Under the pieces are notes generated by a model. The model saw only the letters and a list, made by a program, of their open reading frames with translations. It searched no databases and was not told the DNA's origin. A program made the translations under genes and the position numbers. Below are positions 52,327-63,007 of a DNA stretch of 64,000 nt, one piece after another. Position 1 is the stretch's first letter, and each line of letters starts with the position of its first letter. The stretch is taken from contig JAFLBM010000009.1 in NCBI GenBank assembly GCA_017303455.1, positions 62,001 to 126,000 of the forward strand, in the 5' to 3' direction. The stretch comes from Chitinophagales bacterium. GTDB taxonomy: Bacteria; Bacteroidota; Bacteroidia; Chitinophagales; Chitinophagaceae.

Positions 52327-54252
52327 ATGGCAAAATGGTTCAAACGAAATAAAGACCCGCTGACAGCAGAGGAGCGAAATGACATTATTGAAAAGTCATC
52401 CAAACAGGTTGGCCCAGGTGTGTTTTATTCTACCATCATTGTAGTCACCTCATTCCTTCCAGTATTTCTGCTTACGGGTATGGAAGGCAAACTCTTTCAC
52501 CCACTGGCATGGACAAAAACATTTATACTGCTGATTGATGCTTTCCTTGCTATTACGTTAACTCCTGTATTGATTTCCTTTTTTCTTAAAGGCAGATTGA
52601 AGCCAGAAAGCGCCAATCCCATAACAAGAACACTTGAAAGAATCTATACCCCCATCCTGAAATGGTGTTTAAAGTGGCGCAAAACTACCATTGCTGTAAA
52701 TATTATTGCGCTGGCAACTGGCATCATGATGATGACAAGGCTTGGCTCTGAATTTATGCCGCCGCTGGATGAAGGTTCGTTGCTTTTCATGCCTGTTACA
52801 TTACCGGATGTTTCCAACTCAGAAGCAAAACGGCTGCTGCAGGTTCAGGATAAAATCATTCGTACAGTCCCGGAAGTTTCACATGTATTGGGAAAAGCAG
52901 GCAGGGCAAATACGGCAACGGATAATTCGCCTATCAGTATGATTGAAACCATTATCCTGCTCAAGCCAAAAAATGAATGGAGGAAAGGCATGACGAAGGA
53001 CGGTATCATCAATGAGTTGAATTCTAAAATGCAGATACCGGGTGTTACCAATGGATGGACGCAGCCCATCATCAACCGCATCAACATGCTGTCAACCGGT
53101 ATCCGTACCGATGTAGGTTTGAAAGTATATGGACAAAATTTAGACAGCATTTATGCTTTTGCCCAAACCATCAAGAAGCAACTGGAGGGGATTGATGGGG
53201 TGAAAGATTTATATGTGGAACCCATCACTGGTGGTAAGTATGTCGACATTGTCATCAAGCGGGAAGAAATCGGACGCTATGGGTTAAGTGTGGATGATGT
53301 AAACACTGTTGTAGAAAGTGCTTTGGGAGGGATGAAGTTGACTACCACAATTGAAGGACGGCAGCGGTTTTCGGTAAATGCACGGTATGGCCAGGATTTT
53401 CGGAACAACCTGGAAGCATTAAAACGCTTACAGGTACAGACAATGGACTTTGGCCCTGTTCCTTTGGAAGCGGTAGCCGATATAAAACTGAGCGATGGCC
53501 CTCCGATGATCAATTCAGAAAATGCCATGCTCCGGGGAACAGTGTTGTTTAATGTTCGTGAAAGAGATTTAGGCAGTACCGTTAAGGAAGCACAGGAACG
53601 ACTCAATCAGATGATTACAAAACTCCCCAAGGGTTATTTTCTGGAATGGAGCGGTCAATGGGAAAACCAGATAAGGGCCAACCGTACCCTGAAAATGATT
53701 TTGCCAATAGTAATCATTATCATTTTCATGGTTTTGTATTTCACCTATCATTCATTTAAAGAAGCAGCCACTACCATGATAACGGTTCCTTTTGCTTTAA
53801 TTGGTGGTGTATTCATGGTATATTTCTATGGTATTAATTTATCGGTAGCTGTAGCTGTTGGTTTTATTGCCTTATTCGGTATGGCTATTGAGACAGCCAT
53901 GCTGATGACCATCTACCTCAATGAAGCCATGAACAATATGGTGGCAAAACATGGCAATTCAAAAGCAACATTAACACCCGCCATTATAAGGGAATTTGTA
54001 ATTGAAGGCTCTGCAAAAAGGCTAAGACCCAAACTCATGACAGTGTCTGTTGGTTTATTTGGCCTCATACCAATCCTTTGGGCAACAGGTGTAGGGAGTG
54101 ATATTATGCGTCCCATCACCATCCCCTTAATCGGCGGTACTATTTCATCCACCATTTATGTATTACTCATTACCCCTGTCATTTTTGAAATGATTAAGGA
54201 AAGAGAATTAAAACGTAAAGGTAAAATTGAATTAATAGATGTTAAAGAGTAA
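52327..54252 (+). CDS. cusA: CusA/CzcA-type RND pump, C-terminal part (frameshifted)
   Basis: 641 residues starting at ATG 52327, two bases after the stop of the first part and in a different frame. It begins MAKWFKRNKDPLTAEER, a segment internal to Bacteroidota homologues, and continues GPGVFYSTIIVVTSFLPVFLLTGMEGKLF to TM12. The sum of the two parts (about 1070 residues) equals a complete pump. Both parts are otherwise undamaged. Possibilities are a recent one-base loss, a sequencing error, or reinitiation at TAAACATG giving two chains. It overlaps the TolC gene by 14 bases. Confidence 0.88.
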   Translation: MAKWFKRNKDPLTAEERNDIIEKSSKQVGPGVFYSTIIVVTSFLPVFLLTGMEGKLFHPLAWTKTFILLIDAFLAITLTPVLISFFLKGRLKPESANPITRTLERIYTPILKWCLKWRKTTIAVNIIALATGIMMMTRLGSEFMPPLDEGSLLFMPVTLPDVSNSEAKRLLQVQDKIIRTVPEVSHVLGKAGRANTATDNSPISMIETIILLKPKNEWRKGMTKDGIINELNSKMQIPGVTNGWTQPIINRINMLSTGIRTDVGLKVYGQNLDSIYAFAQTIKKQLEGIDGVKDLYVEPITGGKYVDIVIKREEIGRYGLSVDDVNTVVESALGGMKLTTTIEGRQRFSVNARYGQDFRNNLEALKRLQVQTMDFGPVPLEAVADIKLSDGPPMINSENAMLRGTVLFNVRERDLGSTVKEAQERLNQMITKLPKGYFLEWSGQWENQIRANRTLKMILPIVIIIIFMVLYFTYHSFKEAATTMITVPFALIGGVFMVYFYGINLSVAVAVGFIALFGMAIETAMLMTIYLNEAMNNMVAKHGNSKATLTPAIIREFVIEGSAKRLRPKLMTVSVGLFGLIPILWATGVGSDIMRPITIPLIGGTISSTIYVLLITPVIFEMIKERELKRKGKIELIDVKE

Positions 54253-55498
54253 ACAAATACTGTTATCATTAGCGGTCATGCTAATGGTTGCAACAGACAC
54301 CCGGGCACAAACAATGGGGCTGGAAACTATTATAGACAGCATCAAATCATCACATCCCGTGGTGAAGATGTATGACAATGAAATCCGCTCCATGGATGAA
54401 GCAGCCAAGGGTGCAAGAAGCTGGATGCCGCCGCAGGTAGGCATTGGACAGTTTATGACCCCTTATGATGTGCGTCTTTGGCACCGGGAAGGTGATATAC
54501 CGGGCATGGGTTCTGTCATGTTCTCCGGCGAGCAGATGTTTCCCAACCGGAAAAAGCTGGATGCCGATGAACGGTATATGAAAGCGATGTCATCTGTAGA
54601 AAAGGAAAAAAAGAATGCAACGCTCAATGAATTAATCAATGACGCCAAGCAGTTTTACTATGAATGGATAATTCTGAAAAAGAAACTTGTGATACTGGTT
54701 GAGAATGAGAAGATACTTGATTTTATGATTAAGAATGCGGAGATACGATACAAAAACGGGCTGGAGAAAATAAGTGCTTACTACAAAGCAAAAGCGGCCT
54801 TGGGCGATGTAAAGAATATGCAGCTCATGTTTGAAAGTGATATAAAAGAAAAACGTATTCGCCTTAACGCCCTGATGGGCAGAAATGCGATGATTGTTTT
54901 TGATATTGATACAACGTACACACTGAACGATTATTCATCTATCGTTTTTGACAGTAGCCTGTTCTATACCAGCAGAAGCGACCTGAAATCATTAGAGCAG
55001 GAAATCAATCTTACCCGATTGAAGCAGGAAACAGAAAAGGCTGCACTAAAACCACAATTTGGTATCCGGTATGATAATATGATAGGCTTTGGCGGCCAAC
55101 CGATGCAATATACTATCATGGGTATGGTACGGATTCCGATGGCAAAATGGTCTTCAAAAATGAATAAGGCCAATATTGAAAGCCTGAAATGGAAAACCTA
55201 TGCCATCCAGTCACAAAAAGAAATGATGGTGAATGAATACAGCGGCATGGCGTATGGTATGCGGAATGAGCTTGATTTAAAGAGAAAGCAGTTGAAACTT
55301 TATGAAGAAAGTATCATCCCGGCATTACGCAATAACTATAAAACCATGCAGTTGGGTTATGAACAGAACACAGAAGAGTTATTTATGTTATATGATGCAT
55401 GGGAAATCTTGAACATGAAACAACTGGAATTTGTGGAGTTGTTAAACCAGGCATTGCGGCTTCAGGTAACTATTGAAAGAATCATTGAAAAAAATTAA
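54239..55498 (+). CDS. TolC-family outer-membrane efflux protein
   Basis: 419 residues with a signal peptide (to TRAQ, about 22), long helical coiled coils (DAKQFYYEWIILKKKLVILV, NKANIESLKWKTYAIQSQKEM) and the family's end pattern (LLNQALRLQVTIERII). It is the outer-membrane duct for the RND pump encoded just upstream. The start overlaps the pump gene by 14 bases. Confidence 0.9.
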   Translation: MLKSKQILLSLAVMLMVATDTRAQTMGLETIIDSIKSSHPVVKMYDNEIRSMDEAAKGARSWMPPQVGIGQFMTPYDVRLWHREGDIPGMGSVMFSGEQMFPNRKKLDADERYMKAMSSVEKEKKNATLNELINDAKQFYYEWIILKKKLVILVENEKILDFMIKNAEIRYKNGLEKISAYYKAKAALGDVKNMQLMFESDIKEKRIRLNALMGRNAMIVFDIDTTYTLNDYSSIVFDSSLFYTSRSDLKSLEQEINLTRLKQETEKAALKPQFGIRYDNMIGFGGQPMQYTIMGMVRIPMAKWSSKMNKANIESLKWKTYAIQSQKEMMVNEYSGMAYGMRNELDLKRKQLKLYEESIIPALRNNYKTMQLGYEQNTEELFMLYDAWEILNMKQLEFVELLNQALRLQVTIERIIEKN

Positions 55499-55509
55499 AT
55501 CTTTTCAAT

Positions 55510-57012
55510 ATGCAAAGAAGAAACTTTTTAAAACTATCGGGGTTGAGTGCTGGAGCAGTAGTAACCGGCGGTTCCCTTACAGGGTTTTTGGTGAGTTGCA
55601 GTGGCTGTAAAAAAGAACATCACATGGGCTTGATGACGGAACCCGTAATGGTAACGGAAGGCGATTTTTCAAGACTTCTTTCATTCCCATCTCAGGTTGC
55701 AGCCAATCACACACTGACAGCACAGGCAACGATGGCAAATTTGAAGGGAACAACTATTCCAGTGTTAGGCTATCAACCTAACAGTTTGTTAGGCCCGACG
55801 TTCCGGTTAAATAATGGAAATGCTGTGAATATTCTTTTGCAGAATAATTTGTCTGAGCATACTAATATTCACTGGCATGGCTTAAAAATACCTGCATTGA
55901 TGGATGGTCACCCTGATCAGTTAGCCAATGCAGGGGGAACATTTCGTTACCAGTTTACCATAAATCAAAGAGCAGGTTTAAGCTGGTATCATCCGCATCC
56001 GCATGAACACACAGGCAAGCAGGTTTTCCAGGGATTGGCTGGGCTATTTATTATTAATGATGCTGAAGAAGCTGCACTGAATCTCCCATCTGCACAATAT
56101 GAAATACCATTGGTAATACAGGATAAGAGAATCACCAATAACGGCATCACTTATAATCCTTCTATGGAAGAAGTAATGGCTGGCTATATGGGTGAATCAA
56201 TTGTCGTCAATGGTGTTTATTCACCTTATACCGAAGTGGAAACCCGCTTCTATCGTTTGCGTATTCTCAACGGTTCTAATGCAAGAGTGTATAATCTATC
56301 ATTCAGTAACAATGCTGACATGATAGTTATTGGAAATGACGGAGGCCTGTTGAAAAATCCGGTAACTGTTAAGGAAATTATGATTGCACCCGGCGAAAGA
56401 CTGGATGTACTGATAAACTTTAGTGGCGTAACGGTCGGTACTGAACTATTTTTAGTAAGTAAAGAGTTCGCACATGGTGGCGATGCGCAGGGCAAACAAT
56501 CTTTCAGGATAATGAAGTTTAAAGTTGCCGTAGCTGTTACAGATCCGTTTGCTGTTCCGGCAAATCTTTCAGCTATCAATACAATTCCTGCTTCTTCGTC
56601 AGTTAAGACGAGAGCATTCGAAATTTCTAATGCAATGGAACATCATGGCTACTCCATGAATGATGGTATGCAAATGCGGCACCGCATTAACGGTAAATTA
56701 TTTGACAGCAATCGTATTGATGAAAATGTTGCTGCCAATACCAATGAAATATGGGTTTTTGACAACAGCAAAGGAGATGAACCACACCCCATGCACCTGC
56801 ATGGAGTATTTTTCCAGGTGCTGGACAGAACAGGTGGCAGGGGAACCAGAATAGCTTCAGAAAACGGATGGAAAGATACCGTACTGGTAATGCCGGGCGA
56901 AACAGTAAGAGTTCTTGTTCCATTTGAAAGCAATACCGGAAAGTTTGTATTTCATTGTCATAACCTGGAGCATGAAGACGATGGAATGATGTTACAGTAT
57001 CAGTTAAGTTAA
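55510..57012 (+). CDS. multicopper oxidase (CueO/CopA type)
   Basis: 500 residues. Tat-like signal (MQRRNFLKLSG), three cupredoxin domains and all four copper motifs: NIHWHGL, SWYHPHPHEHTGK, HPMHLHGVFF and FHCHNLEHEDDGMM. It oxidises Cu(I) to less toxic Cu(II) in the periplasm. A Met/His pair (MEHHGYSMNDGMQMRH) may be an extra copper site. It lies between the TolC and adaptor genes. Confidence 0.93.
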   Translation: MQRRNFLKLSGLSAGAVVTGGSLTGFLVSCSGCKKEHHMGLMTEPVMVTEGDFSRLLSFPSQVAANHTLTAQATMANLKGTTIPVLGYQPNSLLGPTFRLNNGNAVNILLQNNLSEHTNIHWHGLKIPALMDGHPDQLANAGGTFRYQFTINQRAGLSWYHPHPHEHTGKQVFQGLAGLFIINDAEEAALNLPSAQYEIPLVIQDKRITNNGITYNPSMEEVMAGYMGESIVVNGVYSPYTEVETRFYRLRILNGSNARVYNLSFSNNADMIVIGNDGGLLKNPVTVKEIMIAPGERLDVLINFSGVTVGTELFLVSKEFAHGGDAQGKQSFRIMKFKVAVAVTDPFAVPANLSAINTIPASSSVKTRAFEISNAMEHHGYSMNDGMQMRHRINGKLFDSNRIDENVAANTNEIWVFDNSKGDEPHPMHLHGVFFQVLDRTGGRGTRIASENGWKDTVLVMPGETVRVLVPFESNTGKFVFHCHNLEHEDDGMMLQYQLS

Positions 57013-57024
57013 CCAGAAGATACA

Positions 57025-58389
57025 ATGAAGAAGATATACTTATTTAGCATCCTTGCATTGATTGTTGCACTTGTTGCCTGTAACAATGATAAAGTTTCAC
57101 ATGCAGATCATCAGACAACTGCAACAAAGGAAATGTACACCTGCCCCATGCCGGAAGATTCTGTCTTCAGTGATAAGCCCGGAACCTGTCCTAAATGCGG
57201 AATGGGTTTGGTGAAAATGGAGAGCCATAATCATGAACAGGAAAAGGTTGTATACACCTGTCCTATGCACCCTGAAGTAATAAAAGACGAGCCAGGTGCC
57301 TGTCCAATCTGCGGAATGGATTTGGTGAAGAAAGAAACCGGCAATAAAAAAGTTGAAGATATTGAAATGGAGTCTTTATTAAAACCAACAAATGAGTTTG
57401 TCATATCCTCTATTCCTGTCACCACCATTGAAAAGAGAGGAGAACAAATTGAGATTGAGGCTTTAGGCAATATTGCCTATGATACAAGGCAGGTAGGGAG
57501 TATTTCGGCAAGGGTTTCAGGCAGAATTGAAAAGCTCTATGTTCGTTACCGCTACCAAAAAATCAGCAAGGGGCAACAGATATTGGATATTTACAGCCCT
57601 GAACTACTTACAGCACAGCAGAATCTGTTATTCCTTTTAAAGAATGACGCAGATAACACGGCATTTATTGAAGCGGCTAAAGAAAAGCTGCTGTTATTAG
57701 GTATGAGTAACGAACAGTTAAAACAGGTAATAAAGACAGGACAGCCATCATTAACAATAGCTGTGTACAGTAATTACAGCGGACATATACATGAAACTGC
57801 CAACGTCGGTGGAATGAATACTGATCCCGGCAATATGAAAGATATTTCCCTTATTACTGAGGAACTGGCATTGAAAGAAGGAATGTATGTACAGAAAGGG
57901 CAATCTGTTTTTTCTGTGTTCAATCCGGACAGGGCCTGGGCTGTATTAAATATCTATGGAGAAAATCAATCGCTGGTACAAAAGGGAAACACGGTACGGA
58001 TAGTACCCGAAACTGCACCGGGTAAGGATTTCCGGGCAAGTATTGATTTCCTTGAACCCTTTTACCGTAAAGAAAGCAAAACATTGACAGCAAGAGTATA
58101 TTTCAATAACAGTGTTTTAAAAATCCCTGTTGGCAGCCAAGTGAGAGCAACCGTTTTCGGAAATACTAAAGAAGCTTATTGGTTACCAAAAGAAGCTGTG
58201 CTATCGTTGGGGTTAGATAAAGTAGTGTTTCAAAAATCAGATAGGGGTTTTAAAGCGAAGAAGATAAGTACCGGAATTGCTCATGAAAAGCATATACAGG
58301 TGCTTAACGGGTTAACAACGACAGATTCTGTAGCAGTCAATGCACAATTTCTGATGGACAGCGAAAGTTTCATAAAAGTAAAAAACTGA
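57025..58389 (+). CDS. cusB: RND periplasmic adaptor with two HMBD domains
   Basis: 454 residues. Lipobox ([10 protein letters not shown], Cys19), two metal-binding repeats (YTCPMPEDS...[17 protein letters not shown]...CPICGMDL), then the CusB-type barrel, lipoyl and helical hairpin (about 125-450, [21 protein letters not shown]). It joins the RND pump to TolC and can deliver captured metal. It is followed 2 bases later by a second adaptor. Confidence 0.9.
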   Translation: MKKIYLFSILALIVALVACNNDKVSHADHQTTATKEMYTCPMPEDSVFSDKPGTCPKCGMGLVKMESHNHEQEKVVYTCPMHPEVIKDEPGACPICGMDLVKKETGNKKVEDIEMESLLKPTNEFVISSIPVTTIEKRGEQIEIEALGNIAYDTRQVGSISARVSGRIEKLYVRYRYQKISKGQQILDIYSPELLTAQQNLLFLLKNDADNTAFIEAAKEKLLLLGMSNEQLKQVIKTGQPSLTIAVYSNYSGHIHETANVGGMNTDPGNMKDISLITEELALKEGMYVQKGQSVFSVFNPDRAWAVLNIYGENQSLVQKGNTVRIVPETAPGKDFRASIDFLEPFYRKESKTLTARVYFNNSVLKIPVGSQVRATVFGNTKEAYWLPKEAVLSLGLDKVVFQKSDRGFKAKKISTGIAHEKHIQVLNGLTTTDSVAVNAQFLMDSESFIKVKN

Positions 58390-58391
58390 TT

Positions 58392-59588
58392 ATGCGGTAT
58401 ATCACTATTATCACATTTCTATTATTTGTACTGGCATCCTGCAAGAATAAAAATAAAATTGCAGCAGACCCCGACATTTATTATACCTGTTCTATGGACC
58501 CGCAGGTGGTGGAATACAAACCGGGTAAATGCCCCATTTGCAAAATGGACTTAACCCCGGTGAAGAAAAAGAACGGAGAGAATAAGGACGAATTGCAACT
58601 AAGCGAACAGCAAATTCAATTAGGAAATATCAAGACAGATACTATCAGGAATGGAGCAATTGGCGACCAGTTGGTTTTAACAGCCACATTGAATTTTGAC
58701 CAGATGAAAACAACTTCCGTAAGTTCCAGGGTAATGGGCAGGGTGGAGCGATTGTTTTATAAGAATATGGGTGATTATGTTAAGACAGGCTCACCACTAT
58801 ATGAGATATACAGCGAAGATTTAAACAATGCCAAACAGGAGTATATATTAGCATTGGACAAGAAAAAGACATTTGCTGCTGAAACGGTTATTGACTTTGA
58901 CCAGTTGATACAGAGTGCCAGAAACAAACTATTGCTTTGGGGTTTAAATGAAACACAGATAACAGCATTGGCACAGTCAAAAAAAACATCATCGACTACT
59001 ACATTTTACAGTACAGCAGGCGGCTATATTACTCAGCTTGACATTCGGGAAGGTGATTATGTTATGGAAGGCGGCACGATTGTAAAACTGGCTGATCTTT
59101 CCACACTGTGGGCCGAAGCACAAGTTTATACATCGCAAATGGCAGAAATAAACACCAGCAGCATGGCTGTCGTTCAGTTGCCTGATTTTGACAATAAAGA
59201 AATCAAAGGAAGGATTGAATTTGTAAACCCGGAGATCAATCCTGATACAAGAATCAATCTTATCCGGATCTCCATCCCAAATCCGGGCAACCAGTTAAAG
59301 CCAGGTATGCCTGCTTATGTAGTACTGAAAAGTCCGCAGCGCAACACATTAACCCTGCCAATTGATGCGGTCATCCGGGATGGCAAAGGGGCAACTGTAT
59401 GGGTGGAGACCGGGAAAAACACATTTAAAAGCGTAATGGTGCAGGCGGGTCTGGAAAGCGGTGATAGAATTGAAATTAGATCTGGTTTAAAAGAAGGGGA
59501 TATAGTTGTGTTAACCGGTGCATATTTGCTCCACAGCGAATATGTATTTAAAAAAGGCGCAGACCCTATGGCGGCGCATAATCACTAA
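58392..59588 (+). CDS. cusB: second RND periplasmic adaptor with HMBD domain
   Basis: 398 residues. Lipobox (LFVLASCKNK), one HMBD (YYTCSMDPQV...CPICKMDL, with K for G before M), then a CusB-like adaptor (SSRVMGRVERLFYKNMGDYV, LKPGMPAYVVLKS). The two adaptors differ in sequence and may form a mixed adaptor ring or serve different pumps. It ends with a His-rich AAHNH. Confidence 0.88.
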   Translation: MRYITIITFLLFVLASCKNKNKIAADPDIYYTCSMDPQVVEYKPGKCPICKMDLTPVKKKNGENKDELQLSEQQIQLGNIKTDTIRNGAIGDQLVLTATLNFDQMKTTSVSSRVMGRVERLFYKNMGDYVKTGSPLYEIYSEDLNNAKQEYILALDKKKTFAAETVIDFDQLIQSARNKLLLWGLNETQITALAQSKKTSSTTTFYSTAGGYITQLDIREGDYVMEGGTIVKLADLSTLWAEAQVYTSQMAEINTSSMAVVQLPDFDNKEIKGRIEFVNPEINPDTRINLIRISIPNPGNQLKPGMPAYVVLKSPQRNTLTLPIDAVIRDGKGATVWVETGKNTFKSVMVQAGLESGDRIEIRSGLKEGDIVVLTGAYLLHSEYVFKKGADPMAAHNH

Positions 59589-59602
59589 TTAATGGCTTCG
59601 TT

Positions 59603-60253
59603 ATGACTAATGCAAAATATGTATCAGCATTAAGGTTTACATGGCTTACACCGCTATATGATTTTTTTGTCGGCATCACTATGCCTGAAAAAAAGATTAA
59701 GCAAGCATTGATAAATACATCATTTCTCACTGATTATGCTACAGTACTTGATTTTGGATGCGGAACAGCCACACTTACTATCATGGCAAAAGAGCACAGG
59801 CCTTCAATCAATATAACCGGGATTGATATAGATAAAACGATATTAAAAAATGCAACTGACAAAATCGGGCTGAAAAAACTGGATATTAGACTTATCGCTT
59901 ATGATGGAGAAAAACTTCCTTTTTTGGATGCCAGTTTTGACCGAATTATTTCCTGCCTGGTTTTTCATCATTTAGAAAGCCCTGTCAAGCAAAAAATACT
60001 GGCGGAATTATACAGGGTAACTAAAGCAGGCGGCCAGTTGATTATTGCTGATTTTGGCCGTTCAGGCTCATGGTTTCAACGGATGTTATTTAATTTAATC
60101 CGTGGCTTAGATGGATTTAAGCCGACTGAAGCCAATGCAAAGGGTTTAATGCCTTTTATGATAAGCAGTGCAGGGTTTAACTATTCCGGAATAAAGCAAA
60201 GATTTAAAACAGTATTCGGCGAGGTTCAACTATTCAAAGCAATAAAACTATAA
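59603..60253 (+). CDS. class I SAM-dependent methyltransferase
   Basis: 216 residues with motif I VLDFGCGTATLTIMA (about 49-63), acidic ITGIDIDKTIL and motif IV-like FDRIISCLVFHHLE, i.e. a UbiE/Methyltransf_11-type enzyme. The substrate is unknown. Its place inside a metal resistance operon suggests methylation of a metalloid or a membrane quinone, both speculative. Confidence 0.85.
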   Translation: MTNAKYVSALRFTWLTPLYDFFVGITMPEKKIKQALINTSFLTDYATVLDFGCGTATLTIMAKEHRPSINITGIDIDKTILKNATDKIGLKKLDIRLIAYDGEKLPFLDASFDRIISCLVFHHLESPVKQKILAELYRVTKAGGQLIIADFGRSGSWFQRMLFNLIRGLDGFKPTEANAKGLMPFMISSAGFNYSGIKQRFKTVFGEVQLFKAIKL

Positions 60254-60259
60254 TAAATT

Positions 60260-60832
60260 ATGAAGAAGTCGTTTGTAACTGCAATTGTATCCGTTATCTT
60301 TTTTCTGATTTATACCACAGCCGCTGCTCAGAAATCAGAAGAAGTTTGTTATAACCCGAATTTAATAAAAGATACAACCAAGAAAAGCATTAAGTCAATG
60401 GCTTATGCCCTCGTTAATGGGGATAGTATTAAAATCAATTACCATTCGCCGGGTGTTCGTAAAAGAATTATTTGGGGTGGCCTGGTTCCTTTTGATGAAG
60501 TGTGGGTAACCGGTGCCCATGATGCAACAACACTGGAAATGCCTAAGGCTTTTGTTGTAAACGGAAAGGAAATGCCAGCAGGAAAGTATGCTTTCTTCAC
60601 TATTCCCGGCGAGAAGGAATGGACGATTATTATTAACAAACATTGGAAACAGCATCTTGCATCAGAATATGATGAAAAAGATGATATAGTACGTGTAAAA
60701 GTAAAGTCATCAACAATCGAACATACAGAACGATTGCAGTATTTTATAGAAGCCGGAAAGACTAATACCGGAAAAATTGCAGTAGCCTGGGAGAAGATTA
60801 AAGTTGAGTTTCCTTTTATCATTAAAAACTAA
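60260..60832 (+). CDS. DUF2911 periplasmic protein
   Basis: 190 residues. Signal peptide (to AAAQ, about 23), then DUF2911 (about 45-190: DSIKINYHSPGVRKRIIWGGLVPFDEVWVTGAHDATTLEM, AGKYAFFTIPGEKEW). Single-domain version of the longer protein at 33,415. Function unknown. It starts 6 bases after the methyltransferase gene and ends 4 bases before the ATPase ATG. Confidence 0.88.
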   Translation: MKKSFVTAIVSVIFFLIYTTAAAQKSEEVCYNPNLIKDTTKKSIKSMAYALVNGDSIKINYHSPGVRKRIIWGGLVPFDEVWVTGAHDATTLEMPKAFVVNGKEMPAGKYAFFTIPGEKEWTIIINKHWKQHLASEYDEKDDIVRVKVKSSTIEHTERLQYFIEAGKTNTGKIAVAWEKIKVEFPFIIKN

Positions 60833-60836
60833 GGGT

Positions 60837-62987
60837 ATGGATCAGCATCACCAGTCAGAACACAAGTCACATAATCATTCCGGTCACGAACACCATGCTG
60901 AGCCGGTAGTTTCAACCGGTATGGGCCAGGGTTTTCAGAAATACACCTGTCCGATGCACCCACAGATTATTCAGGATGCTCCGGGTAAATGTCCCTTATG
61001 TGGTATGGAACTGATTCCCATGGGCAGACAAACAACACATAATGATCATTCAGTTCACACAAGTGGTGTCGCAGATTTCAAAAGGAGGTTTTACATCGTA
61101 CTGGTATTGACCATCCCCATTATGCTGTTATCAGATATGATACAGCACTGGTTAAATTTTCATTTCAGTTTCACTGGTTCGAAGTACGTACTTTTCTTTT
61201 TATCATCTATTGTTTTTCTATATGGTGGCTGGCCCTTTTTAAAAGGACTGGTTGGCGAACTGAGAGCAAAAAACCCGGGAATGATGACACTGGTGGGCTT
61301 TGCTATATCGGTCGCATACATCTACAGTGCTGCCACGGTATTTGGTTTGAAAGGCATGGACTTTTTCTGGGAACTGGCTACGCTTATTCTGATCATGCTG
61401 TTAGGGCATTGGATAGAAATGAAATCAGTGGCTGGCGCATCAAGGGAATTAGAGTTGCTGGTTCAATTGATGCCGGATGATGCCCATCTGGTACATGGTG
61501 AACATATCATGGATGTCAAAACGGAAACACTAAAAGGAGGGGACATCATTTTAATAAAACCGGGAGAAAAAATTGCAGCAGACGGTATCATAACAGAGGG
61601 AGAAAGTTATCTCAATGAAAGTATGCTCACCGGTGAATCAAAGCCGGTTGAAAAAGGAAAAGGAGGTACTGTTATTGCAGGGTCTATCAATGGAAACGGA
61701 GCCATTAAAGTAACAGTATCACATGGTACAAAGGATTCTTACCTGTCACAGGTAATAAAACTGGTGCAGGATGCACAGAAATCCAAATCCAAAACACAAT
61801 TGATTGCTGACAAAGCGGCCCGTTGGCTGACACTAATTGCAATTGTTGCAGGTATCACCACTTTTCTTATATGGTATTTGTCAGGTAAGGATTTAGCTTT
61901 TTCAATTGAAAGAATGGTGACCGTTATAGTCATTTGCTGTCCACATGCCTTAGGGTTAGCCGTTCCTTTGGTGGTGGCCAAGTCCACTGCCTTATCAGCC
62001 AAACATGGACTTTTGATCAAGAACAGAACAGCCTTTGAAAATGCGAGAAAAATAACCACATTGGTTTTTGACAAAACCGGAACACTTACCATCGGAAAAT
62101 TTGAAGTATCAAAGATTGTTTCCGTATCCAAAGAGCTTTCTGAAAATGAGTTATTAAAAAATGCTGCTGCATTGGAGCAAAACTCAGAGCATCCCATTGC
62201 TACCGGCATCCTGCAAAAAGCAAAAGATTTAGACATTATAGTGCCTGCAGTTAATAATTTCGCCGCTATTACCGGCAAAGGCGTTGAAGCTTCGGTTAAT
62301 GGCGCTGACATCAAAGTAGTAAGCCCTGGTTATCTTTCAGAAAAGGCCATTGCTATGCCCGGTAACTATACTGCTGACCCGACAGAAACCGTAGTATTTG
62401 TTTTAATAAATGATAAACTGGCAGGATACATTTCGTTGTCTGATCAAATCAGGCCTGAATCCGCAGAAGCCATTCAAACTTTACAGCAGGAAAATATCAA
62501 ATCTGTACTGCTTACCGGGGACAACAGAAGAGTAGCGGAGACCGTGGCCGGTAAATTAGGAATGAGCAGCTTTTTTGCAGAAGTATTGCCGCATCAAAAG
62601 TTGGAGAAAATAAAGGAATTACAGGATAAAGGAGAGTTTGTTGCCATGACAGGAGACGGTGTAAATGATGCCCCTGCATTAGCACAGGCCAATGTGGGCA
62701 TTGCGGTTGGTTCAGGTTCTGATATCGCTGCAGAAACAGCGGGTATTATTTTAGTAAACAGCAACCCTAAAGACGTTGTTTCATTGATTCAGTTTGGAAA
62801 AGCCACCTACAGAAAAATGATCCAGAATTTAATTTGGGCAACAGGTTATAATATAGTCGCTTTACCATTAGCGGCAGGAGTGCTGTACAAACTGGGAATC
62901 CTGTTAAGCCCAGCAGCGGGAGCGGTATTAATGAGTGTGAGCACAGTTGTGGTAGCTATTAATGCAAGTCTCCTGAAGGTAAAATAA
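60837..62987 (+). CDS. copB: copper/silver P1B-type ATPase with CPH motif
   Basis: 716 residues from ATG 60837 (a longer frame runs back into the DUF2911 gene). His-rich N-terminus (first 25 residues), an HMBD (YTCPMHPQI...CPLCGMEL, about 36-59) instead of an HMA domain, TGES at 265-268, metal-site C368-P-H370 in VICCPHALGLA, phosphorylation site D412-KTGT and GDGVND. A CPH rather than CPC motif marks the P1B-3/CopB class, which exports Cu(II)/Ag from the cytoplasm. Confidence 0.93.
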   Translation: MDQHHQSEHKSHNHSGHEHHAEPVVSTGMGQGFQKYTCPMHPQIIQDAPGKCPLCGMELIPMGRQTTHNDHSVHTSGVADFKRRFYIVLVLTIPIMLLSDMIQHWLNFHFSFTGSKYVLFFLSSIVFLYGGWPFLKGLVGELRAKNPGMMTLVGFAISVAYIYSAATVFGLKGMDFFWELATLILIMLLGHWIEMKSVAGASRELELLVQLMPDDAHLVHGEHIMDVKTETLKGGDIILIKPGEKIAADGIITEGESYLNESMLTGESKPVEKGKGGTVIAGSINGNGAIKVTVSHGTKDSYLSQVIKLVQDAQKSKSKTQLIADKAARWLTLIAIVAGITTFLIWYLSGKDLAFSIERMVTVIVICCPHALGLAVPLVVAKSTALSAKHGLLIKNRTAFENARKITTLVFDKTGTLTIGKFEVSKIVSVSKELSENELLKNAAALEQNSEHPIATGILQKAKDLDIIVPAVNNFAAITGKGVEASVNGADIKVVSPGYLSEKAIAMPGNYTADPTETVVFVLINDKLAGYISLSDQIRPESAEAIQTLQQENIKSVLLTGDNRRVAETVAGKLGMSSFFAEVLPHQKLEKIKELQDKGEFVAMTGDGVNDAPALAQANVGIAVGSGSDIAAETAGIILVNSNPKDVVSLIQFGKATYRKMIQNLIWATGYNIVALPLAAGVLYKLGILLSPAAGAVLMSVSTVVVAINASLLKVK

Positions 62988-63007
62988 AAACACAACTAAC
63001 TCTGTTT

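Noticed and set aside
61739..62314. 191-residue minus-strand ORF
   Set aside because: Antisense to the P-type ATPase gene.
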